The notes: generated by a model from the letters alone, not told the origin. 16,612 nt of DNA from Lachnospiraceae bacterium (GCA_024691145.1 JAILNW010000343.1:1-16612); one strand, 5' to 3'. Counted from the stretch's first letter, positions 1 to 7,373 are shown. Numbers and translations are program-made.

Positions 1-2
1 AT

Positions 3-296
3 TATCAAAAGAAAGTACGTTGTCATAACAGACAGATACATAAAAATACCATCTTAAAAGGTGGATATCGTAAACGTAATCAAGCTGAATATAAAGTAAA
101 AGGCTTCAGATTATTTGACAGGGTAGTATATCAGGGAAAAATGTATTTCATCTTTGGAAGAAGAACAAGTGGTTTCTTTGATATAAGGACTTTAGATGGA
201 ACAAAGGTAAACAAAGGCAGCCTGAGTTGTAAAAAGATTAAATTTTTAGAAACATCTCAAGGCTATTTAGTAGAAAAAAGAAAGGTAATGACATGA
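3..296 (+). CDS. iscB: C-terminal end of an IscB-type RNA-guided HNH nuclease (5' partial)
   Basis: Reading from base 3 gives 97 codons with no start, ending at TGA 294-296; the gene begins outside the window. Near the N-terminal side of the visible part is RCHNRQIHK, followed by a basic linker (KGGYRKRNQAEY). Next come GFRLFDRVVYQGKMYFIFGRR, split here as GFRLFD and FIFGRR blocks, then SGFFDIRTLDGTK and a lysine-rich end. I recognise this block as the C-terminal target-interaction part of IscB-family proteins (RRXRR/HNH proteins of ISC-type transposons, ancestral to Cas9). By family knowledge, IscB uses an omega RNA, usually encoded upstream of the gene, to cut DNA. The RuvC and HNH catalytic residues would lie upstream and cannot be judged here. 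The visible frame is intact, with no frameshift or internal stop. I am fairly sure of the family and cannot say whether the full gene is functional. Confidence 0.75.
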   Translation, partial: YQKKVRCHNRQIHKNTILKGGYRKRNQAEYKVKGFRLFDRVVYQGKMYFIFGRRTSGFFDIRTLDGTKVNKGSLSCKKIKFLETSQGYLVEKRKVMT

Positions 297-300
297 CTCA

Positions 301-341
301 GGGTGTGCTCCTCTGTGACTTAGTCACGGGTGTCCGCACTT
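301..341 (+). other. Nested stem-loop right after iscB, possible right end of an ISC element
   Basis: An inner hairpin pairs GTGAC (315-319) with GTCAC (323-327) around the loop TTA. It extends outward to 312-319/323-330 with G-U pairs. An outer helix pairs GTGTG (303-307) with CGCAC (335-339), and two flanking G-U pairs are possible. There is no T-run after it, so it does not look like an intrinsic terminator. IS200/IS605-like and ISC elements carry subterminal hairpins at their ends, so this may mark the element's right end. It could also be a structured 3' untranslated segment. The pairing is seen directly; the role is inferred. Confidence 0.45.
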
Positions 342-359
342 AACATATCAAGGTGTATT

Positions 360-1691
360 ATGAATATATTTTTTGTATCATTAGGATGTGACAAAAATCT
401 TGTTGATAGTGAATACATGATAGGAAGCCTTATGGGACCTTATAATATCTGTGATGATGAGAATGAGGCTGATATTATAGTTGTAAATACATGCTGTTTT
501 ATACATGATGCAAAGACTGAAAGTATTGAAACTATTATTGAGATGGGTAATCTTAAGAAAAATGGAAGATTAAAGTATCTTATAGTTACAGGATGTCTTG
601 CTGAAAGATATAAAGATGATATTATTAAAGAGATTCCTGAAGTTGATGCTGTTATTGGTGTTACAGCAACTGAGGAGATTAAAAATGTAATTGATAAGCT
701 TGTTAAAGATAATAGTGAACACCTTGGAGTATATAAGGAGTTATCATATCTTCCTGAGAATAAAGGAAAGCGCGTAACTTCAACAGGGGCTGTAACGGCT
801 TATCTTAAGATTGCTGAAGGCTGTAATAAAAACTGTACATACTGTATTATACCTAAGATAAGAGGAAAGTACAGAAGTTACCCTATGGAAAAACTTTTAG
901 AAGAAGCAGAGGAGCTTGCTAAGAATGGCATAAAGGAGCTTATTGTTATTGCCCAGGAAACAACAGTTTACGGCATGGATTTATATGGCAGGAAGATGCT
1001 TGCAGAACTTCTTAAAAAGCTTTGTGAGATAGATGGTATTTCATGGATACGTCTTATGTATGCTTATCCTGAAGAAATAACAGATGAATTAATTCAAGTT
1101 ATGAAAGAAGAGGATAAGATTTGTAAATATATTGATATGCCAATACAGCATGCTTCTGACAGAATACTTAAGAAAATGGGCAGAAGAACTAAAAAGGATG
1201 ATTTAGTAAGTATCATTGAAAAATTAAGAAAGAATATTCCTGATATAGTAATTCGTACAACACTTATTACTGGATTTCCTTCTGAATCTGATGAGGATTA
1301 TGAGGAACTTGTTGATTTTGTTTACAATATGAATTTTGAAAGATTAGGAGTATTTACATATTCTCCTGAAGAGGATACAGCAGCTGCCCTTATGGATAAT
1401 CAGATTGATAAAGAGATAAAGGAAGCCAGAAAAGATGGCATTATGGAACTTCAGCAGGATATTGTTTTTGATAAGAATTCGGAGTATATCGGAAGAACTT
1501 TTGATGTTATTATTGAAGGCTTTGTTCCAGAGGAAAAGATTTATGTAGGAAGAACTTACATGGATGCTCCTAATATTGATGGTTATATATTTGTAAACAG
1601 CGAGTATATGCTTATGTCTGGAGATATAATTCAGGCAGAGGTTACTGCAGCAGATGGTTATGACCTTATAGCAGAAGATATTCGAAACTGA
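360..1691 (+). CDS. rimO: Ribosomal protein S12 methylthiotransferase RimO
   Basis: A radical-SAM enzyme of 443 residues that adds a methylthio group to the conserved aspartate of ribosomal protein S12. The N-terminal MTTase domain opens with FFVSLGCDKNLVDSE and has its three iron-sulfur cysteines at about C10, C45 or C46, and C79. The radical-SAM cluster motif CNKNCTYC lies at 155-162. A TRAM-like RNA-binding domain covers about 376-440. The phrase SLGCDKNLVDSE separates RimO from its tRNA-acting relative MiaB. I chose ATG 360 because AAGGTG (350-355) precedes it and family proteins start this way. A GTG at 330 in the same frame would add ten unrelated residues encoded by the hairpin segment. 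No promoter is apparent in the 63 bases after iscB, so transcription may come through from upstream. The function is assigned with high confidence from the family. Confidence 0.95.
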   Translation: MNIFFVSLGCDKNLVDSEYMIGSLMGPYNICDDENEADIIVVNTCCFIHDAKTESIETIIEMGNLKKNGRLKYLIVTGCLAERYKDDIIKEIPEVDAVIGVTATEEIKNVIDKLVKDNSEHLGVYKELSYLPENKGKRVTSTGAVTAYLKIAEGCNKNCTYCIIPKIRGKYRSYPMEKLLEEAEELAKNGIKELIVIAQETTVYGMDLYGRKMLAELLKKLCEIDGISWIRLMYAYPEEITDELIQVMKEEDKICKYIDMPIQHASDRILKKMGRRTKKDDLVSIIEKLRKNIPDIVIRTTLITGFPSESDEDYEELVDFVYNMNFERLGVFTYSPEEDTAAALMDNQIDKEIKEARKDGIMELQQDIVFDKNSEYIGRTFDVIIEGFVPEEKIYVGRTYMDAPNIDGYIFVNSEYMLMSGDIIQAEVTAADGYDLIAEDIRN

Positions 1692-1708
1692 ATGTTACAT
1701 TAAACTAG

Positions 1709-1740
1709 TTGACAAATCTTATTATTAGTGTTATAAGATT
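1709..1740 (+). promoter_or_regulatory. Sigma-A promoter of pgsA with an overlapping dyad
   Basis: TTGACA at 1709-1714 is a perfect -35 box. A 17-base spacer leads to TATAAG at 1732-1737 as the -10 box, giving an expected start near 1744, about 30 bases before the pgsA ATG. An inverted repeat, AATCTTAT (1715-1722) and ATAAGATT (1733-1740), lies over the spacer and the -10 box with perfect 8-base arms. This layout would suit a repressor site, but no regulator is known from the sequence. The promoter is well supported; the operator is an inference. Confidence 0.7.
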
Positions 1741-1774
1741 ATTAGAGAGATATTCTATATTGGAGGTTGTTATT

Positions 1775-2341
1775 ATGAATCTGCCTAATAAGATTACGTT
1801 AGCAAGAGTATTTATGATTCCACTATTTGTAGTACTCTTACTGATAGATTTTAAGTATAATAATATATTTGCATGTGCAGTCTTTTGTATTGCATGTATT
1901 TCAGATTATTTTGATGGCAAGCTTGCAAGAAAGTATAATCTTGTAAGTAATTTTGGCAAGTTTGCTGATCCTTTGGCTGATAAGCTGCTTGTAGGTGCAG
2001 CCCTTATATGTTTTGTTGAACTTGATTTATTATCAGCATGGATGGTTATACTTATAATAAGCCGTGAGTTTATAATTAGTGGTGTAAGATTAATTGCAGC
2101 TGATAATGGCGTGGTTATAGCGGCAAGCATGTGGGGAAAGGTTAAGACAACATTTCAGATGATTATGTCTATATACTTATTATTGTTTGCAAAGGTTTAT
2201 CATCAGGCTGATTTTCCTTTCCATACAATTATGGTTGTCCTTGGAGAGATATTAAAGTATGTGGCTGTTGCTTTAACAATTATATCATTAATTGATTATA
2301 TGTATAAGAACAGAGAATTATTTTCGGACATCAAGGACTGA
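1775..2341 (+). CDS. pgsA: CDP-diacylglycerol--glycerol-3-phosphate 3-phosphatidyltransferase
   Basis: This 188-residue membrane enzyme makes phosphatidylglycerophosphate from CDP-diacylglycerol and glycerol 3-phosphate, the committed step to phosphatidylglycerol and cardiolipin. The full CDP-alcohol phosphatidyltransferase signature is present: D44, D47-G48, A51-R52, G61, D65 and D69. The rest is strongly hydrophobic, with segments at about 12-25, 31-43, 71-100 and further helices to the C-terminus. The opening MNLPNKITLARV is typical of PgsA. ATG 1775 is chosen because GGAGG (1762-1766) sits 8 bases upstream. An in-frame TTG at 1709 is really the -35 box of the promoter. Phosphatidylserine synthase shares the signature, but the N-terminus and length favour PgsA. 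Confidence 0.93.
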   Translation: MNLPNKITLARVFMIPLFVVLLLIDFKYNNIFACAVFCIACISDYFDGKLARKYNLVSNFGKFADPLADKLLVGAALICFVELDLLSAWMVILIISREFIISGVRLIAADNGVVIAASMWGKVKTTFQMIMSIYLLLFAKVYHQADFPFHTIMVVLGEILKYVAVALTIISLIDYMYKNRELFSDIKD

Positions 2342-2374
2342 TAAGAAGTAAATAATTAAACATTAATATGATTA

Positions 2375-2398
2375 TTGAGCAGGCATTTGCCTGCTCAA
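2375..2398 (+). terminator. GC-rich hairpin after pgsA
   Basis: TTGAGCAGGC (2375-2384) pairs perfectly with GCCTGCTCAA (2389-2398) around the loop ATTT. The stem is strong, but the bases after it (GTTGTATAAATA) are only moderately T-rich. It may be a weak intrinsic terminator, an RNA-stabilising hairpin or a pause site. Its place between pgsA and the next gene fits an end of transcript. Confidence 0.6.
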
Positions 2399-2439
2399 GT
2401 TGTATAAATAATAGAAAACACCATAGGAAAGGATAATGT

Positions 2440-3702
2440 ATGAAGGTAATAGTAATCGGCGGCGGGGCAGCAGGCATGATGGCAGCCATAACATCAGCAG
2501 ATAATGGCAATGATGTTACATTGATAGAACATAATGAAAAACTTGGAAAGAAACTTTATATAACAGGAAAGGGCAGATGTAATATTACAAATGCCAGTGA
2601 CATAGATGTTATATTTAAGAATATTATGTCCAATAATAAATTTATGTACAGTTCTTTATATACATTTACAAATGATAATACTATAGAGTATTTTGAAAAG
2701 TTAGGACTTAAAACCAAGGTGGAAAGAGGTAACAGGGTATTTCCGTTATCTGATAAATCTTCTGATGTAATTGCTGTTTTACAAAAGGAACTAAAAAGAC
2801 TTTCTGTAAAAATACTTTTAAATACAGAAGCAGAAGATGTAAATTTTAGAATGGAAAATGACGAGAAAATATTTGATAATGTGGCAATTAAAGATTTAAA
2901 AACCAATAAGAAAAGCACATTAAAGGCTGATAAGCTTATTATAGCAACAGGAGGGCTTTCATATCAATCTACTGGTTCCACAGGTGACGGATACAGATTT
3001 GCAAAGTCATTAGGACATGAGGTTACAAGATTATCACCTTCCCTGGTACCACTTAATATAAAGGGTGATGAGTGTAAAAGAATGATGGGTTTATCGTTAA
3101 AGAATGTTAAACTTACCATAAAACATGGAAAAAAATTAATATATGATGAAATGGGAGAAATGCTATTTACCCATTTTGGAATCAGCGGTCCACTTGTACT
3201 TTCAGGTGGAGTCTATATGAAAAACTATATTGAAAAAAAGAAAATAGAGGATTATAATGAATTAAAGATTTCTATTGATTTAAAACCGGCACTAAGCGTA
3301 GAACAGCTTGATGCCAGAATATTAAAGGATTTTAATATTAATATCAATAAAGATTTTTGCAATTCTTTAGATAAACTGCTTCCACAGAAGATGATACCGG
3401 TAGTTGTTGAAAGAAGCGGTATACCTGCTGATAAGAAGGTATCATTTATTACAAAGCAGGAAAGAAATGGTCTTACAGTTCTTTTAAAGAACTTTTGCTT
3501 GGATTTTAATGGCTTCAGGGATTTTAATGAGGCTATTATAACAAAGGGTGGAGTTAAAACTAAAGAGATTAATCCTTCTACTATGGAATCTTTATTAGTT
3601 AAAAATGTATATTTTGCAGGTGAAGTAATCGACGTTGATGCACTGACAGGTGGATATAACCTTCAGATTGCCTGGTCAACTGGTTACATTGCTGGATGTT
3701 AA
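2440..3702 (+). CDS. HI0933/BaiN-family FAD-dependent oxidoreductase
   Basis: A 420-residue flavoprotein of the HI0933/YhiN/BaiN family. The FAD-binding Rossmann fold opens the protein, with GGGAAG at 7-12 and an acidic residue, E30, at the end of the second strand. GKGRCNITN at about 43-51 is the family signature. A second nucleotide-contact region reads IATGGLSYQSTGSTGDGY, and the C-terminus has YFAGEVIDVDALTGGYNLQ. The substrate is unknown for most of the family. BaiN of bile-acid-converting clostridia belongs here, but nothing in this window suggests bile acid metabolism, since the next gene is cmk. AGGAAAGG (2425-2432) precedes ATG 2440. The family is sure and the reaction is not. Confidence 0.9.
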   Translation: MKVIVIGGGAAGMMAAITSADNGNDVTLIEHNEKLGKKLYITGKGRCNITNASDIDVIFKNIMSNNKFMYSSLYTFTNDNTIEYFEKLGLKTKVERGNRVFPLSDKSSDVIAVLQKELKRLSVKILLNTEAEDVNFRMENDEKIFDNVAIKDLKTNKKSTLKADKLIIATGGLSYQSTGSTGDGYRFAKSLGHEVTRLSPSLVPLNIKGDECKRMMGLSLKNVKLTIKHGKKLIYDEMGEMLFTHFGISGPLVLSGGVYMKNYIEKKKIEDYNELKISIDLKPALSVEQLDARILKDFNININKDFCNSLDKLLPQKMIPVVVERSGIPADKKVSFITKQERNGLTVLLKNFCLDFNGFRDFNEAIITKGGVKTKEINPSTMESLLVKNVYFAGEVIDVDALTGGYNLQIAWSTGYIAGC

Positions 3703-3728
3703 AAAATAAGAAGAATGGAGAGAAAAAA

Positions 3729-4394
3729 ATGGCTTATAATGTAGCAATTGACGGACCAGCTGGAGCTGGAAAAAGTACTATCGCAAAGAAACTTGCAGAA
3801 AAGATTAATTTCATTTACGTTGACACAGGTGCAATGTATAGAGCAATAGGATTATTCATATTAAGAAATAATATATCTTATGATGATGTTGAGGCAATAA
3901 AGTCTGCAATAAATGATATAGATATTAAGATAGAGTATAAAGATAACAAGCAGCTTGTATTACTTAATGGTGAGAATGTTAATGACTTTATAAGAGAAGA
4001 AAAGGTAGGAATCTATGCTTCTAAAACTTCGAAGTATGAATGCGTAAGAAGCAAACTTCTTGATTTACAGAAGGAATTAGCAAGAACAAATGATGTAATC
4101 ATGGATGGAAGAGATATTGGAACAACAGTACTTCCTGATGCAGATGTAAAGATTTATCTTACAGCTTCATCTAAAACAAGAGCAAAAAGAAGATATGATG
4201 AGCTTGTTGCAAAGGGTGTTGAGTGTGATATTAATGTTATAGAAAAAGACATTATTCAAAGAGATGAGCAGGATATGAACAGAGAAATATCACCTTTAAG
4301 ACAGGCGGAAGATGCTCATCTTGTGGACTCATCAGATATGACAATAGATGAAGTAGTAAATTATATATTAGAAAATCTTATAAAGATTCATTAG
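3729..4394 (+). CDS. cmk: Cytidylate (CMP/dCMP) kinase
   Basis: This 221-residue enzyme phosphorylates CMP and dCMP with ATP, feeding RNA, DNA and CDP-lipid synthesis. The P-loop GPAGAGKS is at 9-16. It is followed by YVDTGAMYRA (30-39), the substrate-site motif DGRDIGTTVLPDAD, the arginine-rich lid (SSKTRAKRRYDEL) and RDEQDMNRE near the C-terminus. All are standard for Cmk, as is the length. ATG 3729 has GGAG (3717-3720) 8 bases upstream. An in-frame ATG at 3696 would overlap the previous gene by 7 bases and add eleven lysine- and asparagine-rich residues, so I reject it. The gap of 26 bases suggests co-transcription with the flavoprotein gene. Confidence 0.95.
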   Translation: MAYNVAIDGPAGAGKSTIAKKLAEKINFIYVDTGAMYRAIGLFILRNNISYDDVEAIKSAINDIDIKIEYKDNKQLVLLNGENVNDFIREEKVGIYASKTSKYECVRSKLLDLQKELARTNDVIMDGRDIGTTVLPDADVKIYLTASSKTRAKRRYDELVAKGVECDINVIEKDIIQRDEQDMNREISPLRQAEDAHLVDSSDMTIDEVVNYILENLIKIH

Positions 4395-4461
4395 CATAAA
4401 TAATATATAAAAGTTTTTTACCGATTTTTGTAATAAAATGAAAAAAATACAAATAAATCTC

Positions 4462-4490
4462 TTGTAAAATTACTAATTTTTGTATATAAT
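4462..4490 (+). promoter_or_regulatory. Sigma-A promoter upstream of ispH
   Basis: TTGTAA (4462-4467), a 17-base spacer and a perfect TATAAT (4485-4490) lie in the 165-base AT-rich gap after cmk. The start would fall near 4497, giving a leader of about 60 bases with no evident riboswitch. The 9-mer ATTTTTGTA occurs in the spacer (4476-4484) and again 52 bases earlier (4424-4432). It shows that ispH-rpsA can be transcribed separately from cmk. Confidence 0.7.
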
Positions 4491-4559
4491 AATATCTATA
4501 GGTTTGTTCGTAATAAGAATAAAAAAATTGTAACATATAAACTTAGAGATGGGAATGAG

Positions 4560-5426
4560 ATGACTTTGAGGGTTAGATTAGCTGACACAGCAGGATTTTG
4601 TTTTGGCGTTAAGAGAGCCGTAGATATGGTATATCAGGAAGCCGAGACCAGTAATAATGTATATACCTTTGGTCCAATAATACATAACGAAAGTGTCGTT
4701 AACGACTTAGAATCTAAAGGTGTTAACGTCATTAATGATGTTCTTGAGATTAAAGATAACGATGTTGGTACAATTATTATAAGAGCACATGGTGTTCCTA
4801 AGAAAACACTGGATGCCATGGAATCTTGTAAGGTTAAAGTTGTGGATGCTACCTGCCCTTTTGTGCGGAAGATTTATAATATTGTAACATCGCAAGGCAA
4901 TGAAGGAAGAGATATCATAATTATCGGTTCTGATACTCATCCTGAAGTTGAGGGTATTAAAGGATGGTGCAATACAAAGGTTTATGTAGTTGAAAGCGAA
5001 GAGGAGGCTAATAACTTAGAATTAGCCGATGATAAACCTTTATGTATAGTTTCTCAGACAACGTTTAATCATATAAAGTTTAAGAATATTGTTGATATTA
5101 TTACTAGCAAGGCAAAAGATGTTATGGTTGTGAATACTATATGCAATGCCACTAAAGAGAGGCAGGAAGAAGCATATAAGCTTGCTGAGGAGTCAGACGT
5201 TATGTTAGTTATCGGAGGCAAGAACAGTTCGAATTCACAAAAATTATATAACATTTGTAAAGATAAATGTAAGAATACATTTTTTATACAGAATGCTAAG
5301 GATTTTGATTTTAGTATTTTGGACAATTATAATAGCGTTGGGATTACTGCAGGGGCGTCAACCCCAAATAATATTATTAAGGAGGTTTTTGACCTATGTC
5401 AGAAAAAAGTTTTGAACAATTATTAA
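4560..5426 (+). CDS. ispH: 4-hydroxy-3-methylbut-2-enyl diphosphate reductase
   Basis: The last enzyme of the MEP isoprenoid pathway, which converts HMBPP to IPP and DMAPP with an iron-sulfur cluster. The protein has 288 residues. The three cluster cysteines are C14 (GFCFGVKRA), C99 (DATCPFV) and C195 (NTICNAT). Substrate-site histidines are H42, H77 (RAHGVP) and H127, with the catalytic glutamate at about E129 (THPEVEG). All expected residues are present. The start ATG 4560 fits the usual opening (LADTAGFCFG); its ribosome binding site, GGGA at 4551-4554, is weak. The 3' end overlaps rpsA by 31 bases in another frame. In several clostridia the two proteins are fused into one chain; here they are separate. 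Confidence 0.96.
   Translation: MTLRVRLADTAGFCFGVKRAVDMVYQEAETSNNVYTFGPIIHNESVVNDLESKGVNVINDVLEIKDNDVGTIIIRAHGVPKKTLDAMESCKVKVVDATCPFVRKIYNIVTSQGNEGRDIIIIGSDTHPEVEGIKGWCNTKVYVVESEEEANNLELADDKPLCIVSQTTFNHIKFKNIVDIITSKAKDVMVVNTICNATKERQEEAYKLAEESDVMLVIGGKNSSNSQKLYNICKDKCKNTFFIQNAKDFDFSILDNYNSVGITAGASTPNNIIKEVFDLCQKKVLNNY
5379..5385 (+). promoter_or_regulatory. Strong ribosome binding site for rpsA inside ispH
   Basis: AAGGAGG is a full match to the anti-Shine-Dalgarno core and lies 10 bases before ATG 5396. It encodes Lys-Glu near the IspH C-terminus. It shows that S1 is made by its own initiation, probably helped by ribosomes ending ispH translation downstream at 5426. Confidence 0.8.
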
Positions 5427-6484
5427 ATGAGGAGAATGTGCCTAATATCTACAATGGACAGATTGTAGAAGGAACTGTAATAGATGTAAAGGAAGACGAG
5501 ATTGTACTTAATATCAACTACAAAGCAGATGGTATTATTACACGCAGAGAATATTCTAATATTCCAGATGTCGATTTAACTACAGTTGTTAAAGTTGGAG
5601 ATACTATGCAGGCTAAAGTTCTTAAAGTAAACGATGGAGAAGGACAGGTTCTCCTTACTTACAAGAAGTTAGCAGTTGATAAGGCTTACAAACTTCTTGA
5701 AGAAGCATTTAACAATCAGACAGTTCTTAAAGCAAAGGTTGTTAAAGTACAGGATGGCGGATTAAGTGTTGATTATGAAGGATCACTTGTTTTCATTCCT
5801 GCAAGCCTTGTATCAGATACTTATGAGAAGAACCTTTCTAAGTATGAAGGACAGGAGATTGAATTCGTTATTACTGAGTTCAATACTAAGAGAAGAAGAA
5901 TTATCGGTGACAGAAAGCAGTTACTTGTTGCTGAGAAGAAAGAGATTCAGAAGAAACTCTTCGATAAGATTGAAGTTGGTATGACTATCGAAGGTAAAGT
6001 TAAGAATGTTACAAGCTTTGGAGCATTTATCGATCTTGGCGGAGTAGATGGTTTATTACATATCTCTGAGATGTCTTGGGGAAGAGTTGACAGCCCTAAG
6101 GATATGTTTAAGGTTGGAGATGATGTTAAGGCATTTATCAAAGAGATTCAGGGAGACAAGATTGCACTTAGCCTTAAGTTTGAGAATCAGAATCCTTGGT
6201 TTGATGCTGCAAGCAAGTATGCTGTTGGTACAATAGTAGCTGGAAAAGTTGCAAGAATGACTGATTTTGGTGCTTTTGTTGAATTAGAGCCAGGCATTGA
6301 TGCTCTTTTACATGTTTCTCAGATATCAAAAGAACATACTAACAAGCCAGCTGATGCATTACAGATAGGACAGAGGATTACAGCAAAAGTTGTTGATTTT
6401 AATGCTGAGTCTAAGAAGATTAGCTTAAGTATTAAAGCATTAGAATCAGATGATGATAATGCTACAGAGGAATCTGCAGAATAA
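5396..6484 (+). CDS. rpsA: 30S ribosomal protein S1, four-domain form
   Basis: An RNA-binding protein of 362 residues with four S1 (OB-fold) domains, at about 19-92, 105-175, 195-265 and 277-351, and an acidic tail. Domains 3 and 4 are the best conserved, with the patterns VTSFGAFIDLGGVDGLLHISE and MTDFGAFVELEPGIDALLHVS (split by family into GAF and LLH(I/V)S blocks). E. coli S1 has six domains; low-GC Gram-positives usually have four, as here, and their S1 binds the ribosome less firmly. It may act in mRNA binding and translation of some messages. It starts inside ispH and ends before a strong terminator, so it closes that transcript. Codon use is like its neighbours. Confidence 0.93.
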   Translation: MSEKSFEQLLNEENVPNIYNGQIVEGTVIDVKEDEIVLNINYKADGIITRREYSNIPDVDLTTVVKVGDTMQAKVLKVNDGEGQVLLTYKKLAVDKAYKLLEEAFNNQTVLKAKVVKVQDGGLSVDYEGSLVFIPASLVSDTYEKNLSKYEGQEIEFVITEFNTKRRRIIGDRKQLLVAEKKEIQKKLFDKIEVGMTIEGKVKNVTSFGAFIDLGGVDGLLHISEMSWGRVDSPKDMFKVGDDVKAFIKEIQGDKIALSLKFENQNPWFDAASKYAVGTIVAGKVARMTDFGAFVELEPGIDALLHVSQISKEHTNKPADALQIGQRITAKVVDFNAESKKISLSIKALESDDDNATEESAE

Positions 6485-6500
6485 TATAAGTTGAATTCAT

Positions 6501-6547
6501 AGACTTGTTAATTTACTTTTATTTGTAAGTTGACAAGTCTTTTGTTT
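6501..6547 (+). terminator. Intrinsic terminator after rpsA
   Basis: The left arm AGACTTGTTAATTTAC (6501-6516) pairs with GTAAGTTGACAAGTCT (6525-6540) over 16 positions, two of them G-U. The loop is TTTTATTT, and TTTGTTT follows the stem. It separates ispH-rpsA from cheR. Confidence 0.88.
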
Positions 6548-6571
6548 AATATAATGTTTAAGAGGTGCTTA

Positions 6572-7354
6572 ATGTATAATGATTATGAAAGCTTTAAAAA
6601 AGATATATATTTATTAACTTCCATAAATCTTGATAAGTATAAAGAGAGACAGATGAAAAGAAGGATTGATACATTAATAGCCAAGAATCGTATTACAACA
6701 TACAGTGATTATGTGGAACTTTTAAAAGGTAATAAAAAGTATCTTGATGAATTTATTAATTACCTTACTATTAATGTGTCTGAGTTTTTTAGAAATAAAG
6801 AACAGTGGGATATTCTTGCTAATGATGTTATACCTTATTTAAAAAAGAATAATCGTGGAAAAATAAAGATATGGAGCGCCGCTTGTAGTACTGGTGAAGA
6901 GCCATATAGTGTTGCTATGCTGTTTTTAGAACATTTTTCTAAAGATAAGTTCAGTATATATGCAACGGATATTGATAAGAATGTTTTAAATAAAGCAAAA
7001 GAAGGTTTATATATTAGCAGGGTTATAGAAAGTGTTCCAAAGAAATATGTAGATAAACATTTTCATAGAAAAGAAAATGGTATGTATATAGTTGATGATG
7101 CCATTAAAAAACAGGTTACTTTTGCTCAGCATGATTTGTTAAAGGATCCTTATCCTCAGGGATTTGATTTGATTATCTGCAGAAATGTTGTTATTTATTT
7201 TACAGATAATGCAAAGGAAGATATATTTAAACGTTTTAATGAGGCTTTAGTTAAAAATGGCATATTATTTGTAGGTAACACAGAGCAGATAATACACTGC
7301 TCAGCTATGGGTTATAGTACATTCAATTCCTTTTTCTATAAAAAAACGAATTGA
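6572..7354 (+). CDS. cheR: Chemotaxis receptor methyltransferase CheR
   Basis: This enzyme methylates glutamates of chemoreceptors using S-adenosylmethionine, setting sensory adaptation against CheB. The protein has 260 residues. The N-terminal helical domain holds a basic stretch (KERQMKRRID, about 24-33) and NVSEFFRN at 68-75, matching the usual N(V)(T/S)xFFR motif. The SAM-binding site is IWSAACSTGEEPYS at 100-113, ATDID lies at 131-135, and IICRNVVIYF at 201-210 is the last conserved block. There are no C-terminal TPRs. ATG 6572 has AGAGGTG (6561-6567) just upstream; the in-frame TTG at 6530 lies in the terminator stem. No other chemotaxis gene is nearby, and the gene sits alone between a terminator and the plsX promoter. 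Confidence 0.93.
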   Translation: MYNDYESFKKDIYLLTSINLDKYKERQMKRRIDTLIAKNRITTYSDYVELLKGNKKYLDEFINYLTINVSEFFRNKEQWDILANDVIPYLKKNNRGKIKIWSAACSTGEEPYSVAMLFLEHFSKDKFSIYATDIDKNVLNKAKEGLYISRVIESVPKKYVDKHFHRKENGMYIVDDAIKKQVTFAQHDLLKDPYPQGFDLIICRNVVIYFTDNAKEDIFKRFNEALVKNGILFVGNTEQIIHCSAMGYSTFNSFFYKKTN

Positions 7355-7373
7355 TAATATAATTAAATTAGAG

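Noticed and set aside
330..359. Longer rimO starting at GTG 330
   Set aside because: The extra ten residues are encoded by the hairpin region, lack a ribosome binding site and do not match RimO N-termini.
1709..1774. Longer pgsA starting at TTG 1709
   Set aside because: The TTG is the -35 box of the promoter, the added 22 residues are not like the family, and ATG 1775 has a good ribosome binding site.
4395..4461. Terminator after cmk
   Set aside because: Only a 6-base TTTGTA/TACAAA pairing and scattered T-runs are present; there is no stable stem.
5379..5426. Programmed -1 frameshift joining ispH and rpsA
   Set aside because: The frame offset is right, but the codons here (GTT TTT, or AAA AAA preceded by G) do not form a proper X-XXY-YYZ slip site, and rpsA has its own strong ribosome binding site and ATG.
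6530..6571. Longer cheR starting at TTG 6530 or ATG 6554
   Set aside because: The TTG lies in the terminator stem and ATG 6554 has no ribosome binding site, while ATG 6572 does.
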